A DNA stretch of 64,000 bases from Bifidobacterium simiarum (GTDB taxonomy: Bacteria; Actinomycetota; Actinomycetes; Actinomycetales; Bifidobacteriaceae), in NCBI RefSeq assembly GCF_002802905.1, contig NZ_PEBK01000002.1, forward strand, positions 124,001 to 188,000, written 5' to 3'. Positions 54,722-61,563 of the stretch are shown in pieces. Below the pieces are notes generated by a model. It was not told the DNA's origin. It did not search any database and saw only the letters and a list, made by a program, of their open reading frames with translations. The position numbers and the translations under genes were made by a program. Numbering within the stretch: the first letter of the stretch is position 1; every line of letters begins with the position of its first letter.

Positions 54722-55672
54722 TCAGATGCCGTACACCGCCTGCGTATTGCGACGGGTGATCGCCGCCATCTCGTTGACGTTGATGCCCAGCACATCCGCC
54801 ATGGCGGTCAGCGTGTAGGGAATCATGTACGGCGCATTGGTCCGGCCGCGATACGGCATCGGCGTGAGATACGGGGCGTCGGTCTCCACCAGAATATGGT
54901 CGGGGGCAATCATCGCCAGCGAGGCGCGGATACCATCGTTGCCCTTGTAGCTCACCGTTCCCGAAAAGCTCAGATACCACCCCTGTTCGGCGGCGATGCG
55001 TCCCATTTCGGCGTCACCGGAATACGAGTGAAACACAGTGCGTTCCGGGGCGCCGTCCCTGAGCAGAATGTCGATGCAGTCGGCGTGGGCGTCACGATCA
55101 TGGATCTGCATGGGCAGGTTCAGCTCCTTGGCCAGCGCGATATGCGCGCGGAATGCCTCACGCTGGTATTCGCGAGCCTCGTCGCCGGTACGGAAGTAAT
55201 CCAGACCGGTTTCGCCAATGGCCACCACCCGTTCCGGATACGCCGTGGCCAGCCGATGGACCTCGGCGAGCGCGGCGTCGAAGTCGAGATCATGCCACGG
55301 CTTGTACTTGAGCTCCAGACCGTCCGGCCCCTTGGCTCCGCGGTGCCCATGCAGCACGGATTCGTTGGGGTGGATCGCCAGCGCGGCATGCACCCGGTCG
55401 GGAAAATCGTTCGCCAGATCGACCGCGTCCTGAAGATGCGGGTATTCGCAGCCCACGTCGATGATCTGCCTGATGCCGACAGCGGCCGCCTGATCCAGCA
55501 GCTCCCCCTCGCTGTACACCGGCACCGGCGGCTGTCCCTTGATCTCGGCCTCATGCGCCATGGCCGCGGAGAACGGCACCACCGACTTCACATGCGTGTG
55601 ATTGTCATAGGTCCATTCGGTCAGCGGTTCCGGGGCTGGCGCCCAGCTGCGGTTGCGATGATGCTTGCTCAT
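54722..55672 (-). CDS. tatD: TatD-family metal-dependent hydrolase
   Basis: The 316-aa TIM-barrel nuclease/hydrolase has the TatD metal ligands in order: YDNHTHVKS (HxH), VVAIGETGLDYF (Glu), MQIHDRDAHAD (His), TVFHSYSGD (His) and VETDAPYLTP (Asp). Members are 3'-5' DNA exonucleases linked to repair. The N-terminal 15 residues and an insert near residue 115 are extra. ATG at 55672 was taken; a GTG two codons earlier is possible. metG lies upstream on the same strand, as is common, but here two small transcription units with terminators sit between them. Confidence 0.93.
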   Translation of the reverse strand: MSKHHRNRSWAPAPEPLTEWTYDNHTHVKSVVPFSAAMAHEAEIKGQPPVPVYSEGELLDQAAAVGIRQIIDVGCEYPHLQDAVDLANDFPDRVHAALAIHPNESVLHGHRGAKGPDGLELKYKPWHDLDFDAALAEVHRLATAYPERVVAIGETGLDYFRTGDEAREYQREAFRAHIALAKELNLPMQIHDRDAHADCIDILLRDGAPERTVFHSYSGDAEMGRIAAEQGWYLSFSGTVSYKGNDGIRASLAMIAPDHILVETDAPYLTPMPYRGRTNAPYMIPYTLTAMADVLGINVNEMAAITRRNTQAVYGI

Positions 55673-55733
55673 GCGCACCAGTATGGCGGGGTGGCGTGAC
55701 GATAGCGGGCGGCGGAAAGCGTGGAAAAGAAAA

Positions 55734-55756
55734 ACCCGGCGGGGATTGGCCGCCGG
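55734..55756 (-). terminator. Terminator of small unit 1
   Basis: CCCGGCGG pairs with CCGCCGGG around a 7-nt loop, and UUUUUCUUUUCC follows on the minus strand. This is a textbook intrinsic terminator. Confidence 0.9.
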
Positions 55757-55817
55757 GAAATCAGAGAAAGGAAGAGAGAAGAGAAGGGTTCAGTTATGAG
55801 GATTCAGTTATCATCCG

Positions 55818-55901
55818 CTTACCGAATGATCCGACGTGTCGAACCATCCGTGGGATGTGTTCGGATTGTTCCGGGTTGCACCTCCGGGGTTTCCGTTGAC
55901 A
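55818..55901 (-). CDS. Micro-ORF of small unit 1
   Basis: The 27-codon frame starts MSTETPEVQPGT and ends RRIIR, polar and basic at the end, with no membrane segment. Its ATG lies 5 nt after the -10 box, where transcription would begin, so any message would be leaderless; there is no Shine-Dalgarno. The second unit also opens with Met-Ser at the same position, inside a shared GACATGTCA sequence. Whether it is translated is unknown; the conserved bases may reflect promoter rather than coding constraint. Confidence 0.35.
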
Positions 55902-55944
55902 TGTCCCATATAACCCGACGTTACTGAACGCAACGATGCCATAA

Positions 55945-55960
55945 CCTGAAAATAAGCTGA
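55945..55960 (-). promoter_or_regulatory. TTCAG-N6-TTCAG direct repeat upstream of unit 1
   Basis: Two TTCAG pentamers (minus strand; CTGAA at 55945-55949 and 55956-55960) with an 11-bp period lie exactly 32 nt upstream of the -10 box. The same repeat, period and distance occur before unit 2. An 11-bp period is typical of OmpR/PhoB-family response-regulator sites. Confidence 0.6.
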
Positions 55961-56138
55961 AAATCATGCGCGGGAAATGTGCCGCTCCGCACGCCAATGA
56001 GATCTGCCACACAGTATGCGGGCCAATCCGATGATCGTCGCGCCACCAAGCCGGGTAAAACGCTGTACTCACCGGATTGCAGTCGGGAAACACGGTGCTC
56101 CGTCCACTACACGCAGCGCTCCGTCCGGAAAAAGAAGA

Positions 56139-56166
56139 AGCCCGGTGGAGAGAAGGTCACCGGGCT
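56139..56166 (-). terminator. Terminator of small unit 2
   Basis: AGCCCGGTG pairs with CACCGGGCT around a 10-nt loop. A U-rich tail UCUUCUUUUU follows on the minus strand. Confidence 0.9.
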
Positions 56167-56197
56167 AGAGAGAGAAGAGAGAAGAAGGGTTCAGTTA

Positions 56198-56242
56198 TCA
56201 GATTCGATCGGGAATCTCGTCTGCGGTGCTGTCCGCTGACAT
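56198..56242 (-). CDS. Micro-ORF of small unit 2
   Basis: The 14-codon frame reads MSADSTADEIPDRI then TGA, whose last bases begin the shared GATAACTGAACCC core. As in unit 1 the ATG coincides with the expected transcription start. It is acidic, and unlike the unit 1 peptide beyond the first residues, which argues against a conserved peptide function. Confidence 0.3.
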   Translation of the reverse strand: MSADSTADEIPDRI

Positions 56243-56285
56243 GTCTTATATAACCAGCCCATACTTGGGGGAATGATATGAGAAC

Positions 56286-56301
56286 CTGAATCTTTCCTGA
56301 A
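56286..56301 (-). promoter_or_regulatory. TTCAG-N6-TTCAG direct repeat upstream of unit 2
   Basis: CTGAA at 56286-56290 and 56297-56301 (TTCAG on the minus strand), 11-bp period, 32 nt before the -10 box, identical in geometry to the unit 1 site. A GCGGGAA.TGTG sequence just beyond is also shared by both units. Confidence 0.6.
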
Positions 56302-56450
56302 AATGTGGGGCGGGAACTGTGAACAGCCGGGCACGAATCTCCCAAAACACAACTTTGCGGTGCCTTCTGGTCGTTTTCAAGACGAATAAACAACCAAAAG
56401 ACACCGCAAATTGCCAGAAACGGGGATTTCAGCCCTTATGTTGCTGGATC

Positions 56451-56504
56451 AGCAGCCAGCAGCCAGTTGCCAGCAGCCAGCAGTCAGTTGCCAGCTTCGG
56501 CTAC
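56451..56504. repeat. Short tandem repeat at the metG 3' end
   Basis: CAGCAGC, CAGTTGC and similar 7-mers (consensus CAGCAGCCAGTTGC) repeat about seven times directly after the metG stop. No other feature is seen between 56324 and 56500. Confidence 0.6.
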
Positions 56505-58363
56505 TTCTTCAGCTCGGCCTTGGCGGCGGCGAGGCGCTCGGCCTCCTTGGCGCGACGGGCGTCCAGCTCGGCCTGGAAGCGTTCGAGCTCCTCGGCCACG
56601 GCCTCCTTCGGGATCTTCGCGAAAATCGGCTTCGGCTTCGGCACCTCGGCGCCGACCTCGATGGGCTCGCTCTTCCACGGATGCACGTTCACGCCGAGCT
56701 TGTAGTCGCCGGTGATGATCGGGTAGGTGAATCCGGGCTTGTCGAGATCCTCCACCTCTTCGATGTGCGGCAGCGGGGAGAACGTGCCCTTGCCGCCGAG
56801 CGCCTCCCACACCTTCTGGGAGGAGTGGGGCAGGAACGGGGCGAGCAGGTGGTTGGCGTCGGAGACGGCCTGGGCGGCAACGTGCAGCACGGTGCCGAGA
56901 CGGGCTTCGTCATCCTTGATCTTCCACGGTTCGACGGCGGAGATGTACTTGTTGATCTCGCCGACGATGCGCATGGCCTCGGCCAGCGCGGCCTTCTGGT
57001 GGTGCTTCTCGAGGAATCCGCCGACGGTGTCGAACGCGGCGACGGTCTGCTCCAGCAGGGCGCGGTCCTGATCGGTGAGCTTGCTCTCGTCGATGGCGGG
57101 GATGGAACCGAAGTTCTTGGCGATGAGGTTGGCCACGCGGTTGACGAGGTTGCCCCATGCGGAGGCGAGCTCCTCGTTGTTGTGGCGCACGAACTCGGCC
57201 CAGGTGAAGTCGGAGTCGGAGGACTCGGGGCCGGCCACGGAGATGTAGTAGCGCACGGCGTCCACCGGGTAGCGCGAGAGGATGTCCTTCACGTAGATCA
57301 CGATGCCGCGGGAGGAGCTGAACTTCTTACCTTCCATGGTCATGAACTCGGAGGCCACGACCTGTTCGGGCATGTTCAGCGGACCGTACTTGCCGGTTTC
57401 GCCGCCCTTGGAGCCCTGACCGTTGTAGGCCAGCATCTCGGAGGGCCAGATCTGGGAGTGGAAGGTGATGTTGTCCTTGCCCATGAAGTAGTAGCCGGGG
57501 GTCTCCGGATCGTTCCACCAGGCGCGCCATGCCTCGGGATCGCCCTTGCGGCGGGCCCATTCGATGGAGGCCGACAGGTAGCCGATCACGGCGTCGAACC
57601 ACACGTACAGCTTCTTGTTCGGGTTGTCGATCCAGCCTTCCACCGGCACGGGGATGCCCCAGTCGATGTCGCGGGTGATGGCGCGCGGCTTGACTTCCTT
57701 GAACAGGCCCTTGGAGAAGTTGATGACGTTGGTGCGCCATCCCTCACGGGTGTTGAGCCAGGCGAGGTTGGCTTCGGCCAGCGCGGGCAGGTCGAGGAAG
57801 TAGTGTTCGGTCTCCTCGAAGCGCGGGGTCTCGCCGTTGATCTTGGAGACGGGGTTGATCAGATCGATCGGATCGAGCTCATTGCCGCAGGCGTCGCACT
57901 GATCGCCGCGGGCGCCGTCCGCGTGGCAGATCGGGCATTCGCCCTCGATATAGCGATCGGGCAGGGTACGACCGGTGGAGGGGCTGATGGCCACCTGCTG
58001 GACGCCCTTGTAGATGTAGCCGTTGGCGAGGCACTGCTTGAACAGCTCCTGCACCACATGCTCGTGATTGCCGGTGGTGGTGCGGGTGAACAGATCGTAG
58101 CTGAGGCCCAGATCGCACAGATCCTTGGCGATCACGCGGTTGTAGCGGTTGGCGAGCTCCTGGGCGGTAAGGCCTTCCTTCTCGGCCTCCACCAGAATCG
58201 GGGTGCCGTGCTCGTCGGTGCCGGACACCATCAGCACGTCGTTGCCCTTCATGCGCTCGAAGCGTGCATAGACGTCCGAGGGGACGCCAAAACCGGCGAC
58301 ATGGCCGATGTGGCGGGGGCCGTTCGCATACGGCCAAGCGACATTGACAAGAATATGACTCAT
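56501..58363 (-). CDS. metG: Methionyl-tRNA synthetase
   Basis: This enzyme charges tRNA-Met. The 620-aa class I synthetase has the HIGH motif in [16 protein letters not shown] (about 12), a zinc knuckle with two CxxC pairs ([18 protein letters not shown], about 140-157), the KMSKS equivalent KKFSSSRG (about 345), and the helical anticodon-binding domain (about 390-540). A Lys/Ala/Glu-rich helical tail ends the protein; no tRNA-binding EMAP domain is fused. The ribosome site before ATG is poor. The pair metG-tatD is conserved in many bacteria, but here the spacer is occupied by two small transcription units. Confidence 0.97.
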   Translation of the reverse strand: MSHILVNVAWPYANGPRHIGHVAGFGVPSDVYARFERMKGNDVLMVSGTDEHGTPILVEAEKEGLTAQELANRYNRVIAKDLCDLGLSYDLFTRTTTGNHEHVVQELFKQCLANGYIYKGVQQVAISPSTGRTLPDRYIEGECPICHADGARGDQCDACGNELDPIDLINPVSKINGETPRFEETEHYFLDLPALAEANLAWLNTREGWRTNVINFSKGLFKEVKPRAITRDIDWGIPVPVEGWIDNPNKKLYVWFDAVIGYLSASIEWARRKGDPEAWRAWWNDPETPGYYFMGKDNITFHSQIWPSEMLAYNGQGSKGGETGKYGPLNMPEQVVASEFMTMEGKKFSSSRGIVIYVKDILSRYPVDAVRYYISVAGPESSDSDFTWAEFVRHNNEELASAWGNLVNRVANLIAKNFGSIPAIDESKLTDQDRALLEQTVAAFDTVGGFLEKHHQKAALAEAMRIVGEINKYISAVEPWKIKDDEARLGTVLHVAAQAVSDANHLLAPFLPHSSQKVWEALGGKGTFSPLPHIEEVEDLDKPGFTYPIITGDYKLGVNVHPWKSEPIEVGAEVPKPKPIFAKIPKEAVAEELERFQAELDARRAKEAERLAAAKAELKK

Positions 58364-58433
58364 AAAAACCGATTATGTGCGCTAGAGGGGACAGCGTCGG
58401 CGGGCGGTTATGCACCGTTTGCGATCGGTCTGC

Positions 58434-58500
58434 GTGGATAACTTCGCGAAGTTATCCACAGCGAACACTCAACTGAGGCATATTCGTCCACTTATCCACA
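58434..58500. promoter_or_regulatory. 26-bp perfect palindrome and DnaA-box cluster
   Basis: Arms GTGGATAACTTCG and its reverse complement abut at 58434-58459. The right arm ends in a perfect DnaA box TTATCCACA (58452-58460); the left arm contains a one-mismatch box in the opposite direction; another perfect box lies at 58492-58500, followed by a TTTTTT run. The site lies between metG and the divergent AbiEi-like gene. It could titrate DnaA or let DnaA regulate either gene. Confidence 0.55.
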
Positions 58501-58551
58501 TTTTTTCTGCCCGGTTTTCCCGACGGCCGGTTCCCCTCTAACGTCGGTTCC

Positions 58552-59847
58552 ATGACTGCACAATCGATATCGGATCCATCGGACATGCCTAAGTCAGCTG
58601 GCATCAAGCCAACGAAGCCAGCTGGCACAACGGTCATGCCGATCTCGCCGACGGCGCTCCCGGGGACGCCGAACATCATGACAGCGCCATCGCCGGGACC
58701 GGGCGGTGATGTTGCCACGGCGATCGCGTCCGGATCGGGGATGACCATCCCGCCGTATATCGGCGATATCGCGAATGCATGTCTGGCGTATGACCGTCGA
58801 TCTCGGCCGAGAACGACGACCGGCGCCGACGACCGTCCCGATGCGCGGACTATCGGTTCCCGCCCCTCCGCACGGCGCTCCCCCGGGCGGAGGTCCGATG
58901 GGCGGCATCCTGCGGGCCGAACGTCTGCGAGCCGAACGTCATCGGGACGGTCGATCGGCACCCCGTCACATCGGTCGTCATCGGTCAGGACCTCGTCGGT
59001 CAGCGCATCATCGTCCAGTCCCTCGTCGAATGGCACGACGCGACGGTACTCCGGAGCCGTCCCGCAGCCGCTGCCTGCCATCGTGCAGATCGACGACGTC
59101 ACCGGTGACATGGGGCTCGAACGACTGGTGGAGCGCAAGGTGCTGGTCCGTCTCGACGACACCTGCGCCTACCCGGCGTCCTATGCCGGCACGCTGTACG
59201 GCCGCGCGTCGATCGCCGAACAGATGGTGCCGTTCGGCGCCGCCGCGACCGGTCCGCTGGCGCTGTGGGTCTGGCAGGGCGGCCGGTTCCCCGGACGGGT
59301 GGACGTGGTCTCGGGATCGCATTTCCGGGCCCGGGTGCATGGCCGGCAGATCGTCGTGCACAATCGGCGCACCCCGCCCGAGCAGCTGATGCGGCTGCGG
59401 CAACTGCTGGTCACCTCGCCGATGCGCACCGCCTGCGATCTGGCGTGCATGGATCTGCCCGGGCAGAGACCATCGCACACCGAAGCGCTGATCGCACGGA
59501 TGCTCGATGCCTATGGGATCAAGGTGTCGCAGTGTCTGAAGACCCTGTGGGAGAATCCGCGGTGGCCGAACCACGGACCGGCCGTGCGGATGCTGATGAA
59601 CGTGGAGAAGCGAATGCTGATGGACCGACAGCGGCAGGAGCTGAGCGAAGCCGAACATATCGACCGGCTGGACGATACCAACGACGAGATCAACGACGAT
59701 ATCGGTGCCGATATCGGGAAAGGAGACACCATGATCATTGACGCGGCCGACGACGGACCCGACGACACGACCGGCCGCGGAACCGACGTCACGGCCGATG
59801 GATCGGGATTCGACGGGATGGGCGACGATGCGGAGCGCATCCGGTGA
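58552..59847 (+). CDS. AbiEi-like protein with low-complexity N-terminus
   Basis: The 431-aa product has a C-terminal half (about 175-355) resembling the actinobacterial AbiEi/DUF559-associated antitoxin-like proteins: LERLVERKVLVRLDDTCAYP, TLYGRASIAEQMVPFG, ALWVWQGGRFPGRVDVVSG, RTPPEQLMRLRQLLVTSPMRTACDLAC (each split by short loops). Residues 1-170 are Pro/Ser/Thr/Arg-rich, and two frames are open there, so the true start may be well downstream. The C-terminus is acidic. No AbiEii nucleotidyltransferase partner is present; orphan copies are common in actinobacteria. A DnaA-box cluster lies upstream. The next gene overlaps by 20 bp. Confidence 0.6.
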   Translation: MTAQSISDPSDMPKSAGIKPTKPAGTTVMPISPTALPGTPNIMTAPSPGPGGDVATAIASGSGMTIPPYIGDIANACLAYDRRSRPRTTTGADDRPDARTIGSRPSARRSPGRRSDGRHPAGRTSASRTSSGRSIGTPSHRSSSVRTSSVSASSSSPSSNGTTRRYSGAVPQPLPAIVQIDDVTGDMGLERLVERKVLVRLDDTCAYPASYAGTLYGRASIAEQMVPFGAAATGPLALWVWQGGRFPGRVDVVSGSHFRARVHGRQIVVHNRRTPPEQLMRLRQLLVTSPMRTACDLACMDLPGQRPSHTEALIARMLDAYGIKVSQCLKTLWENPRWPNHGPAVRMLMNVEKRMLMDRQRQELSEAEHIDRLDDTNDEINDDIGADIGKGDTMIIDAADDGPDDTTGRGTDVTADGSGFDGMGDDAERIR

Positions 59848-60316
59848 GGCTGGACCATCCGGCACGACCGAGTCATCCGGCGCTGTGCGGGGGCGACGCC
59901 GCCATGCGGCCGAGCGCCGCCGGACCGGTCCGCGCCCATGGTTGGGTCCACGGCTGCGGCCCCGACTGCGACGACGTTCGCGGTCCCGTGGACGTCAGGA
60001 CTCGGTCGGCGACGACAGGCTCACCGGCATTGCCCGGAGAAAGCCCTCACATCGGCCGGTGCGGAGCAGACCGGCGAGCGGACGAGAGCCGACACCTCCG
60101 CCGCCCCCGTTGCGACTGACTGCAGCAGTCGCCTGCGATCCGCACACCGAGCAGGATGTGCTGTGGCATATCGCCAGGGAGGCGCCGCAGCTGCGCATGT
60201 GGCTGATCGCCAATCCTTCGGCGACCCCGGCGATGCTGGAGTTCGTGGCCCAGACCGGCGGCCCGGGCGTCAGAAGGGCCTTTGAGGTGCTGTTCGAATC
60301 CATGGACGAACAGTGA
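59828..60316 (+). CDS. Short LRV-like (leucine-rich repeat variant) protein
   Basis: The 162-aa product has a convincing C-terminal 55 residues: EQDVLWHIAREAPQLRMWL, then ANPSATPAMLEFVAQTGG, ending FEVLFESMDEQ. These match the LRV-type repeat (LAR.P.LR..LA.NP..P...L) of bifidobacterial proteins with unknown role. The first 95 residues are Arg/Gly/Pro-rich and may not be translated; a later start is possible. It overlaps the AbiEi-like gene's end, suggesting co-transcription. The spacer after it (60317-60502) holds GGGAGCTGGCGGT repeats. Confidence 0.5.
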   Translation: MRSASGEAGPSGTTESSGAVRGRRRHAAERRRTGPRPWLGPRLRPRLRRRSRSRGRQDSVGDDRLTGIARRKPSHRPVRSRPASGREPTPPPPPLRLTAAVACDPHTEQDVLWHIAREAPQLRMWLIANPSATPAMLEFVAQTGGPGVRRAFEVLFESMDEQ

Positions 60317-60502
60317 ATGAGCGGTTGCGGGAGTCGCAGGAGCTGGCGGTGCGGAGAGACATCGACGCGGGAGCTGGCGGTACGGGAGCTGGCGGTGTGG
60401 GAGCCACCGGAAGCCAACCGTACGGGAGTCCATCTGGCATGGAGACTGTCGGCCCGGAACACGAGAGATCGGGTCACTGGCCGTCGGGTCATTGCCGTCG
60501 GG

Positions 60503-61429
60503 TCACTGCTTGATCTGCAGCACGGCCGCGTAGACCTGCTTGCGGTTGGCCAGCGAGCCGTCAGGCAGCGGATGCTCCTCGATCACCTCGGCGATGGCCT
60601 CCTTGATGCGAAGCCCGTCCTCCAGGGCACGGTCGATGGCCAGCACCGCCAGATCCTCCACGCTCAGCGAGGCCGGAGCCATCTCGCGGGCCTCGTCCTC
60701 GGAGGCGCCGGCGATCACCAGCACGATCTCGCCGCGGGGCGGGTCGTCGATCACTCCCTGCCGGATCTCGCCGATGCCGCCGCGGCGAATCTCCTCATAG
60801 TCCTTGGTCAGCTCCCGGGCCAGGGCCATGCGACGGTCGGGGCCGAATGCGGAAAGCAGGTCGTCCATCGAATCGGCGATGCGATGCGGGGTCTCGTAGA
60901 ACACGATGGTCCGCCGTTCGGATTGCAGCGATCGCAGGCGCTGCACCCGGTCGGCGTGCTTGCGGGGCAGGAACCCCTCATAGCAGAACCGGTCGGTGGG
61001 CAATCCGGAGAGCGCAAGGGCGTCGAGCACCGCGCTCGGGCCGGGGGCGCAGGTGACCGGCAGTCCGCGCTCGATGGCCCGGCGCACGATCGCCAGACCG
61101 GGATCGTTGATCGTAGGCATGCCGGCATCCGAAACGACCAGCACGCAGGCGCCGGTCTCCACCTCGTCAAGCAGACCGTCGGCCTTGCCGCGCTCGTTGT
61201 GATCGTGATAGGCCACTACGCGGCCGTTGACGTGCACGCCCAGTCGTCGGGCCAGATCGTACAGGCGCCGCGTATCCTCCGCGGCCACGATGTCGGCCTG
61301 TTCCAGCAGCGCCACCAGTCGCGACGAGGCGTCGCCTACGTTGCCGATGGGCGTCGCCGCAAGCACCACCGTGCCCCGAGGAACCTCCACGATCCGTTCG
61401 TCCTGATCACCATTCACTACCGACTGCAT
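60503..61429 (-). CDS. rsmI: 16S rRNA (cytidine-1402 2'-O)-methyltransferase
   Basis: RsmI methylates C1402 in the ribosomal decoding centre with S-adenosylmethionine. The 308-aa protein has the tetrapyrrole-methylase fold: TVVLAATPIGNVGDAS (about 20), IVAAEDTRRLYDLARRLG (about 47), ACVLVVSDAGMPTINDPG (about 95), PVTCAPGPSAVLDALALSGL (about 128), and RRTIVFYETPHRI. The central SDAGMP motif is the SAM site. Length is normal. The ribosome site is very close to the ATG, so a start a few codons downstream cannot be excluded. It is divergent from ppk1. Confidence 0.96.
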   Translation of the reverse strand: MQSVVNGDQDERIVEVPRGTVVLAATPIGNVGDASSRLVALLEQADIVAAEDTRRLYDLARRLGVHVNGRVVAYHDHNERGKADGLLDEVETGACVLVVSDAGMPTINDPGLAIVRRAIERGLPVTCAPGPSAVLDALALSGLPTDRFCYEGFLPRKHADRVQRLRSLQSERRTIVFYETPHRIADSMDDLLSAFGPDRRMALARELTKDYEEIRRGGIGEIRQGVIDDPPRGEIVLVIAGASEDEAREMAPASLSVEDLAVLAIDRALEDGLRIKEAIAEVIEEHPLPDGSLANRKQVYAAVLQIKQ

Positions 61430-61563
61430 ACCTTCCAGTATCCACGATCCTCATACCTAATCGCGCGACCGAAAGGCGGGCAACATGAATAATAGTTAAA
61501 TTCTCCCGTGATTTACCCTCATTTTTCCTACTGTTCGTCGACGTCGATAATAAAGTGGTACGT

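Larger units (their letters stand above)
55722..55912 (-). ncRNA. Tandem small transcription unit 1 (proximal to tatD)
   Basis: On the minus strand: -10 box TTATAT (55912-55907), then 5 nt, an ATG opening a 27-codon micro-ORF, a doubled ATAACTGAA(T/C)CC element (about 55785-55810), a 26-nt pure pyrimidine tract (55787-55762), and an intrinsic terminator (8-bp stem 55734-55741/55749-55756, then UUUUUCUUUU). A predicted transcript of about 180 nt would end roughly 50 bp before tatD. The unit is paralogous to 56127-56253. It could be a regulatory RNA, a dual-function leaderless mRNA or a tatD leader. Confidence 0.6.
56127..56253 (-). ncRNA. Tandem small transcription unit 2 (proximal to metG)
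   Basis: Same architecture as unit 1: TTATAT (56253-56248), 5 nt, ATG of a 14-codon micro-ORF, a single ATAACTGAACCC element (about 56187-56198), a 23-nt pyrimidine tract (56189-56167) and an intrinsic terminator (9-bp stem 56139-56147/56158-56166, then UCUUCUUUUUCC). The predicted transcript is about 115 nt. Unit 1 differs by a longer body and a doubled core element, as expected from duplication and divergence. Confidence 0.6.

Noticed and set aside
58434-58500. Chromosomal replication origin
   Set aside because: DnaA boxes are few, no AT-rich unwinding region is extensive, and dnaA, dnaN, recF, gyrB or rpmH are not nearby.
58775-59389. Alternative plus-strand frame within the AbiEi-like gene
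   Set aside because: It is Arg/Pro-rich with no domain, and the conserved C-terminal motifs are in the other frame. It does leave the true start of the AbiEi-like gene uncertain.
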